This document shows positions 24,506-33,913 of a stretch of DNA of 64,000 nt, in pieces. The notes beneath the pieces are model-generated. The model searched no databases, was not told the DNA's origin, and was given only the letters and a program-made list of their open reading frames with translations. How positions within the stretch are numbered: position 1 is the first letter of the stretch; every line of letters begins with the position of its first letter. Source of the stretch: Phycisphaerae bacterium (lineage in GTDB: Bacteria > Planctomycetota > Phycisphaerae > UBA1845). The DNA lies in contig JAJDEB010000023.1 of NCBI GenBank assembly GCA_029260015.1, forward strand, positions 171,457-235,456. The letters run 5' to 3'. The position numbers were made by a program, and so were the translations under genes.

Positions 24506-26686
24506 ATGGCATCAACGCAAGCGACGACTGAATCCATTCCTGTCATCGCACTATTGGGAAATCCAAATGCCGGTAAAACTTCCGTCTTCAACATGCTGAC
24601 CGGTGCGCGCAGGCAGGTCGCCAACTACCCCGGCGTAACCGTTGAGAAAGCTTCTGGCATCATCCGTTATCAATCGCGCCGCTATGAACTGATCGACCTT
24701 CCCGGAACATACAGCCTCACCGCGCGATCTCCCGACGAATTTGTCGTCACCGAAGTTCTGCTTGGTCATCGCGACGATGTGGCATCGTTGCAAGTCGCCG
24801 TCGTCGTCATCGATGCGACCAATCTTGAGCGCAATTTATTCCTCGCCACACAGGTACTCGAAGCCAACCTTCCCACCGTCATCGCGTTGAACATGACCGA
24901 CATCGCCAAACGTCGTGGGATTACCATTGATAGCGACAAACTTACTCAGCGGCTTGGCGTACCGGTTATTCCTATCGTGGCATCAACGGGTACCGGGCGC
25001 GAAGCGCTCCTAAACGCCATCGCCAATGTCATCGGCGGACGCCAACCCAAACCGATATGCCAGTGGCCCGATGCCGTTAATGAATCAGTCGATGCACTGA
25101 CGTCGGAGATAGCCCGACTCAATGGCAGCATCGGCCCCATGACACCTTACGAAATCCGCCGCTGCATTCTCGACGCGAACGGTGAAGTGGAACGGCGGCT
25201 TGTCACTCACGATACAAATGGAAACGCACTCGCCGATTTCATCTACGAATTGCGCAAGAAAATCGAAGCTGCAGGACACTCGCCCGCCAACCTCGAAGCC
25301 GAAATACGCTACGCCTGCATCGCCAAAATCGTGGACGGCTGCATCCATCGCAACCCAGCCGCCCGCGCCAGACGCAGCGAACGTTTGGACAACCTTTTAA
25401 CCCATCGAATCCTCGGAACGATGATCTTCGTGGTGGTGATGACGGTCGTTTTCAGCAGTGTATTCAGTTGGGCGGCACCGTTAATGGACGCGATCGAAGG
25501 CGTCTTCGGGGCGCTTTCCGGTTGGGTAAAATCGTCGTTGGGTAAGGGCCTCCTCGCAACATTCCTGACAGATGGCGTGATTGCCGGCGTCGGAGGAGTG
25601 CTGGTTTTTCTACCGCAGATCATGATCCTCATCGCGCTGATCACGCTGCTTGAGGATTGCGGATACCTCGCACGGGCAGCATTTTTGATGGATCGTGTGC
25701 TGCGCCTATTCGGTTTGGGCGGACGCGGGTTCGTTCCTCTGTTATCTTCGTTCGCGTGCGCCATTCCCGGCGTGATGGCCACCCGTACCATCGAATGCCC
25801 CAAAGAACGTTTGATCACAATCCTAATCGCCCCGCTGATGGCATGCAGCGCCCGCATTCCGGTGTACACCATTTTCGTCGCAGCGTTCATTCCGCAAAAA
25901 ATCGTCCTTGGGTTTTTACCGCTACAAGGATTGGTGTTCGCAGGGATGTATTTCTTCGGCATTATCGCAGCCGCCGTCGCAGCGCTGGTCTTTAAGAGCA
26001 TTCTCGCCCGCCGAACGCCAACGCCGTTTATCCTGGAACTCCCGAGCTATAAAGTTCCTTCGATCAAACTGATCCTCTGGCGAACGCTCGATCGCGCGAA
26101 AGTGTTCCTGCAGTCGGCTGGCACAATCATCCTGGCCATGAGCATCATCATCTGGGCGACGTTGTACTTCCCACGACCCGCATCCCTCGAAACACAAGTG
26201 CGCAGCGACATGCAGCAAGCCGGTATCACCGACCCCGAGAAAATCGACAACGCAGTCGCGGGCGAATACCTCCGCAACAGCGCCATGGGCCGAACCGGCA
26301 AAGCGATCGAACCCGTCGTCAAACCGCTCGGATGGGACTGGAAAATCGGGATGGCTGCGATGGCATCTTTCCCTGCTCGCGAAGTCGTCGTCTCGACGTT
26401 GGGCATCATCTATAACCTGGGCGACGGTGCGGACGAAGAGTCCCCCGCCCTTCGCGAAAAGCTTCAAGCCGCAAAGTGGCCCGACGGGCGAAAGGTCTAT
26501 ACGATCCCCGTGGTGCTATCGATCATGGTGTTTTTCGCGCTGTGCTGCCAATGCGGCGGGACGGTGGCTGTGATCAAACGCGAGACGAACTCGTGGAAAT
26601 GGGCGGCGATTGCGTTTTCGTACATGACGGTGCTGGCATATATCGGCGCGCTGGTGGTGTATCAGGTCGGCACAAGGATTTCGTAG
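24506..26686 (+). CDS. feoB: ferrous iron transport protein B
   Basis: A 726-residue Fe(II) transporter. The N-terminal G domain shows G1 GNPNAGKTS (18-26), G3 DLPG (64-67) and G4 NMTD (129-132). The membrane part has two Gate domains (GGRGFVPLLSSFACAIPGVMA, then a related region ending in MAAMASFPAREVVV) with several conserved membrane segments in between. It takes up ferrous iron under low-oxygen or iron-poor conditions. FeoA lies upstream and a FeoB-associated Cys-rich protein 18 bases downstream, giving a feoA-feoB-feoC-like unit. Confidence 0.95.
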   Translation: MASTQATTESIPVIALLGNPNAGKTSVFNMLTGARRQVANYPGVTVEKASGIIRYQSRRYELIDLPGTYSLTARSPDEFVVTEVLLGHRDDVASLQVAVVVIDATNLERNLFLATQVLEANLPTVIALNMTDIAKRRGITIDSDKLTQRLGVPVIPIVASTGTGREALLNAIANVIGGRQPKPICQWPDAVNESVDALTSEIARLNGSIGPMTPYEIRRCILDANGEVERRLVTHDTNGNALADFIYELRKKIEAAGHSPANLEAEIRYACIAKIVDGCIHRNPAARARRSERLDNLLTHRILGTMIFVVVMTVVFSSVFSWAAPLMDAIEGVFGALSGWVKSSLGKGLLATFLTDGVIAGVGGVLVFLPQIMILIALITLLEDCGYLARAAFLMDRVLRLFGLGGRGFVPLLSSFACAIPGVMATRTIECPKERLITILIAPLMACSARIPVYTIFVAAFIPQKIVLGFLPLQGLVFAGMYFFGIIAAAVAALVFKSILARRTPTPFILELPSYKVPSIKLILWRTLDRAKVFLQSAGTIILAMSIIIWATLYFPRPASLETQVRSDMQQAGITDPEKIDNAVAGEYLRNSAMGRTGKAIEPVVKPLGWDWKIGMAAMASFPAREVVVSTLGIIYNLGDGADEESPALREKLQAAKWPDGRKVYTIPVVLSIMVFFALCCQCGGTVAVIKRETNSWKWAAIAFSYMTVLAYIGALVVYQVGTRIS

Positions 26687-26704
26687 GAAACGGCAGGTGA
26701 CGGT

Positions 26705-26911
26705 ATGTGGTGGGAATATGTGATTGTCGTTGGTGGGTTGGCGCTGGCAGTCGGGTATGCCATCGCCTTCGCACGAAACATCTTCAGCGATAACGAAGGA
26801 TGCGGCTGTGGTCACGGTGCGTGTTCAACCGACGACCACGAAGATTCCAAGTCGCCGAAACTCAAAGTCACACCGCTCGTCGAACTTAAGGGTCCCGCCG
26901 ATCAGATGTAG
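26705..26911 (+). CDS. FeoB-associated Cys-rich membrane protein
   Basis: A 68-residue protein with an N-terminal membrane helix (about residues 5-25) followed by a cysteine/histidine cluster (GCGCGHGAC). This matches the FeoB-associated Cys-rich family that follows feoB in many genomes. The TAG stop codon is part of the adjacent GTAGGGTGGGC palindrome, so the last residues may be shaped by the repeat. Confidence 0.8.
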   Translation: MWWEYVIVVGGLALAVGYAIAFARNIFSDNEGCGCGHGACSTDDHEDSKSPKLKVTPLVELKGPADQM

Positions 26912-26972
26912 GGTGGGCCGTGCCCACCAATCCGTAAATCAATCCAACGGCGGTGGGCACGGCCCACCCTAC
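26908..26972. repeat. GTAGGGTGGGC inverted repeat, copy 1
   Basis: Two perfectly complementary 21-base arms (26908-26928 and 26952-26972) around a 23-base centre, able to form a long hairpin. The first TAG is used as the stop codon of the upstream FeoB-associated gene. The hairpin probably also ends the feo transcript. Length 65 bases, identical to the copy at 32157-32221. Confidence 0.85.
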
Positions 26973-27301
26973 GAAACGCAGCCTGTTTCAAGCAACCCCG
27001 CTACCAAGAAACACTCCGAAGATCGCACTAAGCAACCCGCCAAAAAGCGTCAGCAGAAACCCTATTCCCGATCCCAGTCCTGTAAAAAACATTCGTTGAT
27101 TCCTTTCATCCGGCGATGCGCCTTCGATTCCTCAAGTCAATCCATGCTGCCGATTTCAAAACATGTTCGCGCTTCATTCGGCGCGGGTGCATGGTACACT
27201 GAAGCCGATTTTGCGAATAGGCCCATATTTGCCGTGCGGTTCGTCCGAAGACCCGCCGGCTGGCATTGCCTCAACGAACACAACCCACGCGGAGATACGC
27301 C
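26912..27301. other. intergenic region between feo and dacB
   Basis: About 390 bases. It contains the remainder of the inverted repeat, a 34-residue minus-strand membrane peptide gene (26988-27092, listed separately), and the dacB upstream region. Confidence 0.5.
26988..27092 (-). CDS. 34-residue glycine-rich membrane peptide
   Basis: Starts MFFTGLGSGIGFLLTLFGG, then LLSAIFGVFLGSGVA. It is a single hydrophobic, glycine-rich helix with repeated small-residue spacing (GxxxG-like). AAGGAA lies 7 bases before the ATG, a better site than many larger genes here have. It is too short for normal ORF calling. It converges on the feo genes and diverges from dacB. A small membrane protein, possibly regulatory, is a plausible reading; coding is not proven. 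Confidence 0.5.
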   Translation of the reverse strand: MFFTGLGSGIGFLLTLFGGLLSAIFGVFLGSGVA

Positions 27302-28843
27302 GTGAATTTTGCACGATTCAAACGACCGACGCACACAATAAGACACATGCTTGCAGCCTGCTTGCTGATTGGGCTTGCCGGTTGCAGCTCGACGAAACTC
27401 GCTCACGATCCGGTTCTATGCTCGCAGCTTGACGACATCCTCAATCGTCATGCCGACACAGGCGCGATGATCACCGCGCGGGTCGTCGATCTGGAAAGCG
27501 GCACAGAGCTATTCGCTTCCAACGAAAACACAGCCGTGATGCCAGCCAGCAACATGAAGCTGGTCATCAGTTCGGCTGGCTTGGACCTTTTGGGCGCGGA
27601 CTACGGGTTTAATACATACCTCGCACGCGACAACGACGACATCTGGATTATCGGCACGGGCGACCCAGCCGTCGGTGACAACGCGCTGGCCAAGCGCCGC
27701 GGCGACACGACGATGACGGTGTTCGACGATTGGGTCAACGCCCTCAAACAGAAGGGCATCAACCACATCGTGGGCGATCTGGTTTATTACGAAAGCGCAT
27801 TCGACGCCTATAAATTCCACGAAACCTGGGACCATGATGACCTCGTCCATTGGTACGCCGCACCGGTTTCGGGATTGAACTTTAACGACAACTGCGTGGA
27901 CATTACGATTGAACCGACGAACGACGGCCAACCGGTGTCATTTACTGTCACTCCGCCGTATGACGACCTGGTCGTGGTCAACGAGTGCGTCACTGGCAAG
28001 GACGAAAAACCCACGATCAACCGAATGCCCCACGCAAATGTGATCGTCATCGGTGGCGGGTGCGATAAGAAGAAAACGCTCAAGAGCAAACCGGTGACCG
28101 ATCCGGGCGAGTTCTTCGCAGGCGCATTCCGAAGGCACCTGGCCAACAACGGCATCAGCGTGGACGGCGAAGTTCGATCGTCGCCGACGCCGCTTGAAAT
28201 ATATCCTTGCATGGGAAATACCGGTGGCGCTAAGCCAAATAAAGAACTCATCGCCACCCACACAACAACCATGCCGGAAGTCCTCTGGCGGATCAATAAG
28301 AGCAGCCAGAACCTATTCGCCGAGTGCATGTGCAAGTTGAGCGGGCAGGTCTACGACAAGAAACAGGGCAACGATCATCCCGGCTCATGGGCCGGCGGGG
28401 AGCGGGCGATTCGCGCGTTTCTCGCAAAGAACGGCATCGATGATTCAAAGCTCAAGGTAGCCGACGGGTCCGGCTTGAGTCGCGGCAACAACGTCACCGC
28501 CCGCCTCATCAGCGACATCCTGATCGCCATGCACAAGCACAAAGACTTTGAGGTCTTCCGAGCAAGCCTAGCCGAACCGGGCGAAACCGGAACGCTCGGC
28601 AGCCGCATGAAGAGTCTGAACGGAAACGTATTCGCCAAGACGGGATACATAAGAGGCGTCCGCGCACTAAGCGGCTACGTCCACACCCAAAACGACCGCT
28701 GGCTAGCATTCTCATTCATCTACAACAAAATCCCCGGCAGCGTCCAACCGTTCAACAAACTACAAAACGAAGCCTGCGAGCTGTTGTATAACTGGGATCC
28801 GGATAGACAAAAAGTCGAATCAACCACTGAGGACGAGGTATAA
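27302..28843 (+). CDS. dacB: D-alanyl-D-alanine carboxypeptidase/endopeptidase (PBP4, S13)
   Basis: A 513-residue lipoprotein. The lipobox LAGC is about 25 residues from the GTG start, which has GGAG 7 bases upstream; the open frame extends to a TTG at 27266. The three penicillin-binding motifs are present: SNMK (about residues 83-86), SQN (335-337) and KTG (446-448). PBP4 enzymes trim or cleave peptidoglycan cross-links in the periplasm. Its presence supports peptidoglycan in this organism. The large insertion between SxxK and SxN is usual for S13. Confidence 0.92.
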   Translation: MNFARFKRPTHTIRHMLAACLLIGLAGCSSTKLAHDPVLCSQLDDILNRHADTGAMITARVVDLESGTELFASNENTAVMPASNMKLVISSAGLDLLGADYGFNTYLARDNDDIWIIGTGDPAVGDNALAKRRGDTTMTVFDDWVNALKQKGINHIVGDLVYYESAFDAYKFHETWDHDDLVHWYAAPVSGLNFNDNCVDITIEPTNDGQPVSFTVTPPYDDLVVVNECVTGKDEKPTINRMPHANVIVIGGGCDKKKTLKSKPVTDPGEFFAGAFRRHLANNGISVDGEVRSSPTPLEIYPCMGNTGGAKPNKELIATHTTTMPEVLWRINKSSQNLFAECMCKLSGQVYDKKQGNDHPGSWAGGERAIRAFLAKNGIDDSKLKVADGSGLSRGNNVTARLISDILIAMHKHKDFEVFRASLAEPGETGTLGSRMKSLNGNVFAKTGYIRGVRALSGYVHTQNDRWLAFSFIYNKIPGSVQPFNKLQNEACELLYNWDPDRQKVESTTEDEV

Positions 28844-28887
28844 TGTAGGACCGACGGATGCAACACTTCGGATAATGCATTGAAGTT

Positions 28888-29541
28888 TTGGACTTCGCAA
28901 TCTCATTTGAATCATCAAGTTCTGCCATTGTAGTCTTTAGAGAATTCGACGTGAGTTACGACATAGATTTGTATTTTGGTCAGGGAGAATTTCCTGAAAA
29001 ACAATATCAACGATTTCTGAGCCTTTGCCCCTGCGTTTGGCCGGGGCTGAAGATGATCCGTCACAAGAGAACCGAATTCGAATACAAATTCAGGCGAGAG
29101 AGTTACACACTTGAAGATCAACAAGACCTTGAAGATGAAAGTTTTGACTGGGAATTAGATGTCGTCATCTACATTGATTTGTACGCAACCGCGGATTTTG
29201 ACGTGCTTGATGATCGAGTTAATGGTCGAAAGTGGTCTATCTCAATCGAAGACGTATCCGGTAATCCTGAACTCGCATACGCCATTCAACTGTTGATTCC
29301 CGTAATTGGATTCGCTTGCTTCACGAGTTGTGTACTTGAAGACATTCAGTGCGGATTGCCTGACTTGAATGACCGGTACTTTTGGGATTACGCAACCTAC
29401 CTCACTCATACCAAACGAGTACTCGACCATTGGAATAACAACAAAGAGTATCCATCCGCCGTCAAGCACGGCTTGCTCGACGGCGATAACCAATTGGTGA
29501 TTCCTCCTTGGCTGAAAAAGGAACTAGGCGACGCAACCTAA
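28888..29541 (+). CDS. hypothetical protein, AT-rich
   Basis: Up to 217 residues, acidic and aromatic-rich, with no family I recognise. The start is uncertain: a TTG at 28888 or a GTG at 28951 with AGAGAA about 8 bases upstream, which would begin VSYDIDLYFGQ. The codon choice looks more A/T-rich than the flanking genes, suggesting recent acquisition. A strong palindrome follows its stop. Real coding is likely from the length and composition. Confidence 0.55.
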   Translation: MDFAISFESSSSAIVVFREFDVSYDIDLYFGQGEFPEKQYQRFLSLCPCVWPGLKMIRHKRTEFEYKFRRESYTLEDQQDLEDESFDWELDVVIYIDLYATADFDVLDDRVNGRKWSISIEDVSGNPELAYAIQLLIPVIGFACFTSCVLEDIQCGLPDLNDRYFWDYATYLTHTKRVLDHWNNNKEYPSAVKHGLLDGDNQLVIPPWLKKELGDAT

Positions 29542-29561
29542 CGACTTCAGACAAGCTATCC

Positions 29562-29631
29562 AGGGTCTGCTGTGCGTACCGTTTGAAGCTTATACAATTC
29601 CAAAAGAACGGTCCGCACAGCGGACCCTACG
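29562..29631. repeat. GTAGGGTCCGC inverted repeat, copy 2
   Basis: Left arm AGGGTCTGCTGTGCGTACCG (29562-29581) pairs with the right arm at 29606-29631 (GAACGG...GGACCCTACG) with few mismatches. It lies between convergent genes. On the minus strand the GTAGGG start supplies the TAG stop of the SDR gene (29627-29629). Confidence 0.75.
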
Positions 29632-30514
29632 TGTTTAACATCTGTGCTACTGTTTTTTCGAGCATTTCTTCGCCGCCGAAATTCATTCCTAAATCTCTTA
29701 GCTTTTTGGTTTCGATCTGATGCTTTGGGGTTTTCTGCATTTGTTCGATCTTGCTTTGGCTTCCGGTCAGGTGTTTGGCGATCTCGGCTACTTTTTGTTC
29801 TGAGATGTACATGTCGTAGCAGTTGTATGCTTGGCCGGTGGTGCCTTCGGCTTTTAGCAGAATGCCTACGGCGCGGGCGACGTCGTGGGCGTGGACTTCT
29901 TTGCCTCCTCGACTGGATGAAATGTTCTCGCCTTGGGCGACTTTTTGCACGAGGTTGTACCACTTGCTTTGATTGGCTGGCGTGGCTAATCCGTAGATGC
30001 CTGTTGGGCGCAGCGAGCAGATGTTGTAGTTGTGGCCGAGTCCGTAGCTGTGGATGAATTTTTCGAGAGCGGCTTTGTGGGCGCCGTAATGGCTTTGCGG
30101 CCAGAGTGGGTGGGCTTCGTCTAGCGGGCGATCTTCTAGAATCACTTCATGCACCGCGCATGTCGAGATGAACACGAATCGTTCTGCGCCGGCAGCCCTT
30201 GCGGCTTCGATCAGTTGAATCGTCCCGACGATATTCTTCTCGCAGAATTCGACGAGGTCGCCCTCGCCCCCGCGAAACCCGCCACCGGGATGATGCAGCG
30301 CTGAATGCACCACCGCATCCACACCATCCACCAGTTTCTTGCAATCGGCAGCCGCACCCAACTCGCCATCAATCCACTCGCAACCGTCACTTCGCACACC
30401 CTCGCGCGAACTCGTTGGCCGACACCAGCACCTGCATGAGTGTCCCTCGTCGATCAAATGATTGACGATGTACCGCCCCAGAAATCCACTCGCCCCGGTC
30501 ACTGCAATTCGCAT
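29627..30514 (-). CDS. NAD-dependent epimerase/dehydratase (extended SDR)
   Basis: A 295-residue extended short-chain dehydrogenase. The nucleotide loop GASGFLG is at the N-terminus; the active-site Tyr-Lys pair lies in YGAHKAALEKF and a catalytic Ser/Thr in FVFISTCAVHE. Enzymes of this group epimerise or dehydrate nucleotide sugars, or reduce ketones; the substrate is not clear. The TAG stop codon belongs to a GTAGGGTCCGC palindrome. Confidence 0.85.
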   Translation of the reverse strand: MRIAVTGASGFLGRYIVNHLIDEGHSCRCWCRPTSSREGVRSDGCEWIDGELGAAADCKKLVDGVDAVVHSALHHPGGGFRGGEGDLVEFCEKNIVGTIQLIEAARAAGAERFVFISTCAVHEVILEDRPLDEAHPLWPQSHYGAHKAALEKFIHSYGLGHNYNICSLRPTGIYGLATPANQSKWYNLVQKVAQGENISSSRGGKEVHAHDVARAVGILLKAEGTTGQAYNCYDMYISEQKVAEIAKHLTGSQSKIEQMQKTPKHQIETKKLRDLGMNFGGEEMLEKTVAQMLNT

Positions 30515-30726
30515 CAGATGCCCTCAGTCTTTTGAGTCGTGCTCGATTATTTGCTTGCCCAATTCATGCGAATGATAGCACGCAGTCACCCATTCGTCCG
30601 CCACGCTGCTATTCTGCCGTGCGACGATTCTTCTATACGACATTGGCTTGAATGGTGGGCTGGCCTATACTTGGAAACATCGCCTGCCAAAAGTCGCACG
30701 CGAACATGTTTCATCGCGGAACCTTC

Positions 30727-32115
30727 ATGGACGAACCAACTCAAGCATTCCAGCCGCCAACCTGGACCGACGGGCAAGGCCGATCATGGCAGATCGATGC
30801 CGACCCCAATGCAATCGTCCTGTCACCCGCCGACGCACAGGTTGAAACCGAATCGATCGAAATCCCCCAATCCGAATGGCGACAGACGATCACGTTTGCC
30901 CCGTCCGGTTCGCGGGTGGTCATTCACTTTGATACCGGACATCAGGAAATCGGATTCATGGTTCCGATGGAGGAGGCTAAGTCACTCTTTGCGGCGATGA
31001 AACAACGCGACGCTTTGGGCGCATCTGCCCCACCGGTGCATTCAACTTTGGAACATGCCGCGCCAGCCGCCACATCGCAAACCCGTTCAAAGCGCGCCAC
31101 CCCTGCGTGGCCGAAGATGACGGCGCTGCCCATCGTTGCAATCGGCTTGGCGTCGTTTTCGTTCGTGCCGATCGTCGGGTTTTTGATTGGAGCGGCTGCG
31201 ATCGTGCTGGCGGTGATGGTCAAACGAAAGTCGCGCGACAACCCAGCCCACCTGCACGTGCGCACCATCGCGACGATCAGCATATACATCGCGGTGGTTG
31301 GTTTGCTCATCTCGGCGATTGCCACTTACGCGATGTTCAACCGCCCGCCGAATCTGTCGTTCCTCAAAGCTGAAGCCTACCGCGAACTCGAATGGAACGT
31401 GGGGGCGGTCATTGCGGCGATCGTTATGATTATCATCGCGCTCAGTTTTCACGAAGCCGCCCACGCGATTACCGCATGGTGGTGTGGTGACGGCTACGCC
31501 AAATCGCTGGGCCGGGTGACGCTCAACCCCATGTCGCACATCGATCCGTTCGGAACCGTTCTGCTGCCGATCGTGCTGGCATACGCTGGGCTACCGGTGT
31601 TCGGATACGCCCGTCCCGTCCCCGTGCAACTGGGCAACGTCCCCAACTATCGCCGATCGCAAATTCTCGTCGCGGCGGCTGGCCCGTTTTCAAATATTCT
31701 GCAAGCCGCCTGTTGCCTCGGGCTGATGACGCTGATCGGCGCGTTGCTTTCGCTGGTTCCGGGCGTTGAAGTGTTCCATCTCTGCGACTTTCAGCCCTTC
31801 GTAGAGGTTCGCGGGATTGCCGGCGCCAAGGTCATCGGCGGGCTGGCACTGATGCTCAAACTAGGTTTCTTGGGCAATCTGTTTCTCGCTTTCTTCAACA
31901 TGATCCCCCTTCCCCCGCTCGATGGATCATGGATCGCCGAACATATGCTTCCCAATTCGATGGGCCGGTTTTACGCGGCGATTCGACCGTATGGGATGTT
32001 CATTTTCCTGGCGATGATTTACGGTTTCCCGGATCTGATCTTTTACTTTCTGATTCCAGCGATCGAAATCGTCGGTTGGGCACGCGAACTGATATTCAGG
32101 GTTTCGGGATTTTAG
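30727..32115 (+). CDS. membrane-embedded M50 (site-2 protease type) peptidase
   Basis: A 462-residue protein. A soluble N-terminal region (about 1-125) with Pro/Ser-rich linker is followed by six or more membrane segments. The zinc motif HEAAH is at about residues 242-246 within a membrane helix (IIIALSFHEAAH), and the second motif NMIPLPPLDGS lies further on. These are the hallmarks of intramembrane S2P proteases. The ATG at 30727 (MDEPTQAF) is chosen over the one at 30652. The N-terminal domain does not match a known type. It may process a membrane-bound regulator. Confidence 0.85.
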   Translation: MDEPTQAFQPPTWTDGQGRSWQIDADPNAIVLSPADAQVETESIEIPQSEWRQTITFAPSGSRVVIHFDTGHQEIGFMVPMEEAKSLFAAMKQRDALGASAPPVHSTLEHAAPAATSQTRSKRATPAWPKMTALPIVAIGLASFSFVPIVGFLIGAAAIVLAVMVKRKSRDNPAHLHVRTIATISIYIAVVGLLISAIATYAMFNRPPNLSFLKAEAYRELEWNVGAVIAAIVMIIIALSFHEAAHAITAWWCGDGYAKSLGRVTLNPMSHIDPFGTVLLPIVLAYAGLPVFGYARPVPVQLGNVPNYRRSQILVAAAGPFSNILQAACCLGLMTLIGALLSLVPGVEVFHLCDFQPFVEVRGIAGAKVIGGLALMLKLGFLGNLFLAFFNMIPLPPLDGSWIAEHMLPNSMGRFYAAIRPYGMFIFLAMIYGFPDLIFYFLIPAIEIVGWARELIFRVSGF

Positions 32116-32156
32116 GACGGTATTGTTTCCAGATACGTAGTTTCTGTTCGCCACGT

Positions 32157-32221
32157 GTAGGGTGGGCCGTGCCCACCTCCGTTTAAAAGTCAAACAGATT
32201 GGTGGGCACGGCCCACCCTAC
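32157..32221. repeat. GTAGGGTGGGC inverted repeat, copy 2
   Basis: Two 21-base arms (32157-32177, 32201-32221) with the same sequence and length (65 bases) as copy 1; only the 23-base centre differs. It lies 41 bases after the M50 gene. Confidence 0.85.
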
Positions 32222-32335
32222 TCAGCGAACGTGGTATGGATGAACAACCAGAACTGAAGCGACATTGAGCATAACAGGAGAGGTTTGGTAGCCGAATACC
32301 AAGGCGGCGCCGAATTGGGATTGGGGTTGAGAGAT

Positions 32336-33577
32336 ATGAGCATTCGATTTGGTAGGGGCGATTTTAGGGTCGTCATTGCGTTAGGGCTCTTTCTGGCAGG
32401 TGGTTGTCAGGCTCCACCACCGACACCGGTTTGCACGACCAATTGCGACGACGCCGAAGTCGAACCGAACAACACGTTTGCCGTGGCGACGAACATGTCA
32501 CTGACCGATGGTGCCCGAATCATCAGTGGGGCGATCGATCGTCGCGGGGATATCGACGTTTTTGATCTCGGGCCGATGAGTGTGGGCGATGTCGTTCATG
32601 TTCGCGTGTCCGACCTATCCGGTTCGCTTCAGCCGGCATTTGCAATCTACAATCAGGTCAACGAGTTGATCAATGAGGACACGCTTTCGAGCTTGCCGTC
32701 GCGCTCGGGCATCGTCGAGATCGACCACGTCGTGCGGGCTGACTCCGATCCGTTTTATTTGGCGACGTCGCACAACGTTGCCGGTTTCACATCCGGTCAA
32801 TACGAGTTGGATGTCTCCGTTGAACGGGCGGCAGCCACGCCTGAACCGTCAGAGCAAATCCTATACCTGAATTTCAGCGGTGGCGAAGTTGACGACCCGG
32901 TGTTTGGCCGCTTTGACGTTGGCCCGTTTGACGCCGGCGACATCGACCCCATTTACGAAGGGCAGACCGAATTCATGATTCAGGCCATCCGGGCGACGAC
33001 GGAGCAGAACTACGAACGATTCAACGTAACCATTCTCGACAGCATCAACGACGGACCAATGCCGGTAGACGCTTCAGAAATTGTATTCGGTGGGTTCAAC
33101 GATCTGGCATTTGGTGCGGCTCAAGACGTCGATCTGTACAACCAGAACCACACCGATACGGCGATCATCTTCACCGAATCGTTCGAGGTCGATCTATTCG
33201 GTCAGCCGCCATCGCCCGCAAGCATGTCCGTCGCCATCGCCAACGTCACCGCCCATGAAGCCGGTCACCTCCTCGGCCTACACCACGTCCGCGACGCCGA
33301 CGCCATCATGGACGAAGCATCGCCATCGTTCACCCTACTAGCCGACCAAGAATTCATCTCAGCCCCCCTATCAACATCGATCTTCCCACTAGGCAACCAC
33401 AACTCGGCCGCACTGCTGGAAGTGATCGTGGGATTGCATCCAAGTCCAATAGCAAAAACACAACAAACCATAGAGCCACCGCCTGAATTGATGCCCGAAA
33501 AAAACCGAGCGAAATGTTTGAATTGCGTTCGACGAAATGCGTTGATCAATGGTGCAAATGGTTTGGGAACTCAATGA
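32336..33577 (+). CDS. PPC-domain metzincin lipoprotein protease
   Basis: A 413-residue lipoprotein. The lipobox LAGGC lies at about residue 24. A PPC-like domain follows (about 40-165; EPNNTFAVA, then GAIDRRGDIDVFDLG). The C-terminal half is a metzincin peptidase with HEAGHLLGLHHVRDADAIMDE: His307/His311/His317 bind zinc and the Met turn is IMD. The N-terminal signal is well formed from the ATG at 32336; the open frame starts 17 codons earlier at a TTG near AGGAGAGG. Likely a secreted or surface protease. Confidence 0.85.
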   Translation: MSIRFGRGDFRVVIALGLFLAGGCQAPPPTPVCTTNCDDAEVEPNNTFAVATNMSLTDGARIISGAIDRRGDIDVFDLGPMSVGDVVHVRVSDLSGSLQPAFAIYNQVNELINEDTLSSLPSRSGIVEIDHVVRADSDPFYLATSHNVAGFTSGQYELDVSVERAAATPEPSEQILYLNFSGGEVDDPVFGRFDVGPFDAGDIDPIYEGQTEFMIQAIRATTEQNYERFNVTILDSINDGPMPVDASEIVFGGFNDLAFGAAQDVDLYNQNHTDTAIIFTESFEVDLFGQPPSPASMSVAIANVTAHEAGHLLGLHHVRDADAIMDEASPSFTLLADQEFISAPLSTSIFPLGNHNSAALLEVIVGLHPSPIAKTQQTIEPPPELMPEKNRAKCLNCVRRNALINGANGLGTQ

Positions 33578-33665
33578 CCTCGCGGTCCCGTGACGCTCAG
33601 AAAATAGTACGGTCCTGAATTCACTTGTCGTTGACTATAGGCATCCGAATTGGCGAGGTGCCGTC

Positions 33666-33691
33666 GTCATTCCCATGCATGCGGGAATGAC
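33666..33691. repeat. dRS3-like palindromic repeat, copy 2
   Basis: GTCATTCCC...GGGAATGAC with an 8-base centre. Confidence 0.65.
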
Positions 33692-33721
33692 GGGAAAAGT
33701 GGCAGAAAAATAGGTGACTGC

Positions 33722-33840
33722 GGGGCTGTTGAAAAACTCCTTGCGCACCGGGAAGCGGAGCGCAACGAACGTTCTGGTGCGGCGTAATCCGCATTGCGTC
33801 ACCGGAATGATGGCGAGCTATCGGCTATTTCAACAGCCCC
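33722..33840. mobile_element. 119-base inverted-repeat element (MITE-like), copy B
   Basis: Begins GGGGCTGTTGAAAAA and ends ATTTCAACAGCCCC. Same length as copy A at 11281-11399, with about 13 substitutions. Its inverted ends are more perfect than those of copy A. Confidence 0.75.
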
Positions 33841-33913
33841 ACAGCTACTATTTTCTTCTACTCATTACAGAATTCTGCTGCCCCCCTCGGCCTGAACGAT
33901 AGCGGCTCGGCGG

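Larger units (their letters stand above)
33578..33913. other. intergenic region with two repeats
   Basis: Contains a dRS3-like palindrome (33666-33691) and the second copy of the 119-base inverted-repeat element (33722-33840). No gene is seen. Confidence 0.6.
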
